Shown in pieces: positions 61,177 through 64,000 of a stretch of 64,000 nucleotides of DNA. Within the stretch, counting starts at the first letter, position 1. Each line of letters opens with the position of its first letter. A program made the translations under genes and the position numbers. The stretch is from Hormiphora californensis. Taxonomy: Eukaryota; Ctenophora; Tentaculata; Cydippida; Pleurobrachiidae. The notes under the pieces were generated by a model, which saw only the letters and a program-made list of their open reading frames with translations, ran no database searches and was not told the DNA's origin. The stretch spans positions 2,483,342-2,547,341 of the forward strand of contig CM035354.1 in NCBI GenBank assembly GCA_020137815.1. The letters run 5' to 3'.

Positions 61177-63539
61177 TCACCTTCTCCGTGACCTAGAACT
61201 CCAATTATAGTCCGTCATCTCAACCACTCTCTGACCATCAAACATGAGATTCCGTGTGGGATACGGAACAGGAACACCACTCTGCCCAGGCATCTGCTGA
61301 CACGCGAAAGCCCTCACGGCCCCTGATCCCTGATCCCCGTTTAGATAATCATCCTCCGGGACCACCTGGTGCTCCGCTATGAAATCCAGGAGGAAGAGAA
61401 CAAGTCTGCGATGGTTGGTTGTCAGCTGGGTGAGGTTCTCCTCACTACACAACTTGTGACGTAACAACAGGTTACACGCGTGATGGTTCACCTCCGTGCT
61501 GAACAAGTGGAACACCAAAGTGGATATCCAGCATTTTCCAGTCATCAAACCGGTCCACTGTCACATCCCCCGCCCTAATGGGAGGGGATTCAGTCCTGTC
61601 TGTCACTGAACTGGGCGTTATGGTTGATAAAGGTGATGTACCCACACGTGTTACTAGTGAGGAAGGATAACTTCTCAATGGCAGGGTGTCGTGCCAGATC
61701 CAACCCTACCACACCCTCTCCCTCCTCTTCCCGGAATTCAAGAGGGAATGTCACGTACGCTATCTCTGCTTCACTTCTCCTGCTGTACGCTTGTAACAAT
61801 ACAGCCGAGTGGGTTAGCGCCTCATTCAGAGCCATTAGTACATTGCTAGTGTTTACAATGGTACTCTCATGTCCCCAGGTAGTGATCATCAGTCTCTCAT
61901 ACTCCCATAGTTCGGCAGGGAGATGGGGCAGCCTGGTGCCCTTGGAAAGGAGAAACGAGACAGGTCCACAACCAGTTAGATGGTACACCGACATCTTCAA
62001 CCAGACACTGTTAACCTCGGGTACCGGGGGTCCGATGTGGTAGGGACTACTCGAACTAACGGTCCGCACCTCATTGCTAAGAGGAGCCATGGAGATTAGT
62101 AGGTGGTAGTTCTTGTTGAGGACCCTGGAACACGTGCTAGCATCCAGAGAATTGAGACTTTCACATCTGATCAGATCTACCCCCGCACCAACCCCAACTG
62201 GATCAACTGCAGCGTTGTACCTCAGGAACTGGATTGTGTTCCGCAGGGTAAGGGCGTGGTCAAAATACCGTTTAGCTTCACCTTCCGCTGTGCTCTTCAC
62301 TTTTTCCAGCTCGGACAGGAAGGAATCAAGAGACTCATCAGACAGTTTGCCCACCTCAAACATGGTGACAGCGTGAGTTTTCAGTCCTGGTGAGAGGTTA
62401 CCCATCATTAGGAATGCTGTCAATGTTGAATCAAACAGGAACGCTATCCGTTTTGTGTATCCCTCCTCACTAGGTTGTCGGAGTAGGGCAACTTTATCAA
62501 GCACAGGTGGTTCTTTACTATCAAACACCTCGGATGTCCCTTCTTTTTCTAAAGGAGCAGCGTATGATGTCATATCTTCAGTGATTGAATACCCACTAAC
62601 AGCGCCACCCCAACTGGGATGCCAATCCAACAGTTCCTTGACCTTCTTCTTAGCAAACCCCAGCCTGATGTACATGGAGACAGCATTCTTCACCAACTCC
62701 GCATCTACCTCCAAGACAGACGCCAGATCTACAATCTTTGTGTGTTCGTCAATACTAACGAAGATCTTGTATAGCAGATTCTCAAAGTAGTCGCCCATGA
62801 CACGGTTCATCACAAAGTTCTCGAGGGGAGGCACCACAATCATATCTCCATCAGCCACGGGTACTGTTAAATAAACCAAGCCTCTGCTGTAGAGGGATAA
62901 ACATGTTGATTTGTCCAGGATTCCTACCTTACATCCACTGCCCGCGTCAATCAGCAGGTCTACCATGGCTTTTTCGGGTGGAGTCAGAGATCGAATATCT
63001 TCCTCAGTCACCAAACCAATGTGAATTTCCCAATAAGGTTCCATAATGGTGGGAGGTATCGGCTTAACAGGGAGTAGCATGGAAGCGGGGCGTCTCCTGA
63101 AAAACCTCCTATTTCGACTCTGGTTCATCATATCAATGTACTGGTTTCGCCCAATCCCTAGAAGCCGGAGACCATCTGCTGCGGTGAAGTTGGGAAGAGA
63201 ATCATAACTCCTCTCCTGCTCCATAATCGTTTCCATCATTCGAGAATAATACACAAATGGGGTGATCCTCAGACCCTTAACCATGACATCACTCAAATGA
63301 TAAGGGTACAACATGAGATGGTTCCTGCTGTATTCAATCAGATCCTGGTAATATTTCTTCTCATCTTTGCACACCTGTCTCACAACACTCCCCTTCCACC
63401 TTCTCTGGTTCTTAATGTTATAATCAAGGACAGCCTTCTCCCATTCTTTGTGACTGTTCCCAAAGGAGAGCTTCACGCTGGCTGGGAGCTTGTTCCACCC
63501 GTAGTTGCGAGCTAGGTGGAGTTCCACCTCAGGGTTCAT
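61177..63539 (-). CDS. FAM91A1: FAM91A1 orthologue, single exon, two frameshifts
   Basis: FAM91A1 acts with TBC1D23 at the trans-Golgi in capture of endosome-derived vesicles. An open frame of 649 codons (63539-61590) covers the N- and middle domains: NKLPASVKLSFGNSHKEWEK, YPYHLSDVMVKGLRITPFVY, SYDSLPNFTAADGLRLLGIG, GDYFENLLYKIFVSIDEHTK, KRIAFLFDSTLTAFLMMGNL and TCSRVLNKNYHLLISMAPLS. The conserved C-terminus continues only after a shift near 61592-61612 (to ...DWKMLDIHFGVPL) and another near 61508 (to FSTEVNHHACNLL ... VPVPYPTRNLMFDGQ, stop 61177). Each shift corresponds to one extra base. Total length then matches the family (about 790 versus 838 aa in human). Human FAM91A1 has many exons; none is split here. 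A splice-acceptor-like 'ttcctctgtag' precedes the ATG, so a 5' UTR intron is possible. Confidence 0.9.
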
Positions 63540-64000
63540 GACGGTGCGCTACAGAGGAATAGAGAGGGTTACATGGGCTGTGTTTTTGGAGTGGGGTTAC
63601 ACGGGTCGCTACAGAGGAAGAGTTACATGGGTAGTGTAATATTAGAGAGGGGTAGGGGAAGCAGGGATTACATAGTACGTATATCACTAGAGGGGTAGGA
63701 GTGTTGGACGGTAATGTAAGGAATTGACATGGTGTGGGGACTCCAATAGGATTGCAAGCAAGGGTTGCGACAGTTTAAAACTCTCTGGTATTTCAACAAA
63801 CCTCCCAGCAATCTTTGGAGGTTTGATTGAGGTTCAGGAAACCTCCAAACCTCGTCAATCAAGGCAGCTGCAGGAAGCTAGCGTGTGTACATTTACACAC
63901 GCGCGCAACGAGAGGTCGATTCTAAAATGTGTCGTAGAGTTCTAAACGCGCAACCCTCCCTCAGCAAGGGGGTCATCGCGCGTTCCGTACAAAGTGGACA
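63540..64000. other. FAM91A1 upstream region
   Basis: No gene recognised. Contains a pair of near-repeats 'gggttacacgggtcgctaca/agggttacatgggc' at 63565-63640 and a small inverted repeat around 63800-63855 (caaacctcc ... ggaggtttg). Confidence 0.4.

Overview
This is a stretch of nuclear DNA from an intron-rich animal. It carries GT-AG spliced genes whose exons join in phase into recognisable metazoan proteins, a LINE retrotransposon, many non-autonomous DNA transposons, and long (GA)n, minisatellite and satellite arrays. The proteins rule out bacteria, plants and fungi (ARPC4, HBS1L, FAM91A1, PSMC3IP, dimethylglycine dehydrogenase, an LDLa-repeat GPCR). Compact introns, intronless FAM91A1 and intron-nested genes suggest a non-bilaterian or other invertebrate. 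Ctenophores are one candidate because nested genes are reported to be common in them, but the window alone cannot settle the taxon.

Layout. 1-8.2 kb has no intact gene: a foldback repeat, a 1.1 kb telomere-like 11-mer array, a 2 kb homopurine tract and a 5'-truncated LINE. 8.2-15.0 kb (+) is a complete 16-exon DMGDH gene (864 aa by my splice model). 15.9-18.7 kb (-) is complete ARPC4 (6 exons, 170 aa). 19.2-44.7 kb (-) is HBS1L; its N-terminal exons, GTPase exon and C-terminal exons are all found. Inside HBS1L a roughly 2 kb block carrying one exon occurs twice (28.0-30.2 and 39.6-41.2 kb). Between the copies lie the 3' part of a CRNKL1-like gene full of frameshifts, the first six exons of a cysteinyl-tRNA synthetase gene, a multi-hairpin element and a full-length LINE with two open ORFs. 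46.2-60.5 kb (-) is PSMC3IP/HOP2 (5 exons, 210 aa). Its intron 4 holds a complete glycosyltransferase gene and its intron 1 a complete LDLa-GPCR gene, both on the opposite strand. 61.2-63.5 kb (-) is FAM91A1 in one exon with two apparent frameshifts.

The genes do not form a pathway: mitochondrial choline/glycine catabolism (DMGDH), branched actin nucleation (ARPC4), ribosome rescue (HBS1L), splicing (CRNKL1), translation (CARS), meiotic recombination (PSMC3IP), glycosylation, signalling, and Golgi/endosome trafficking (FAM91A1). The main interest is architectural: nested genes, a duplicated exon around gene fragments of other loci, minisatellites that appear to have grown out of splice sites, and an unusual set of palindromic and multi-hairpin elements. 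All exon models come from reading splice sites and protein similarity by eye; no alignment or transcript evidence was available.
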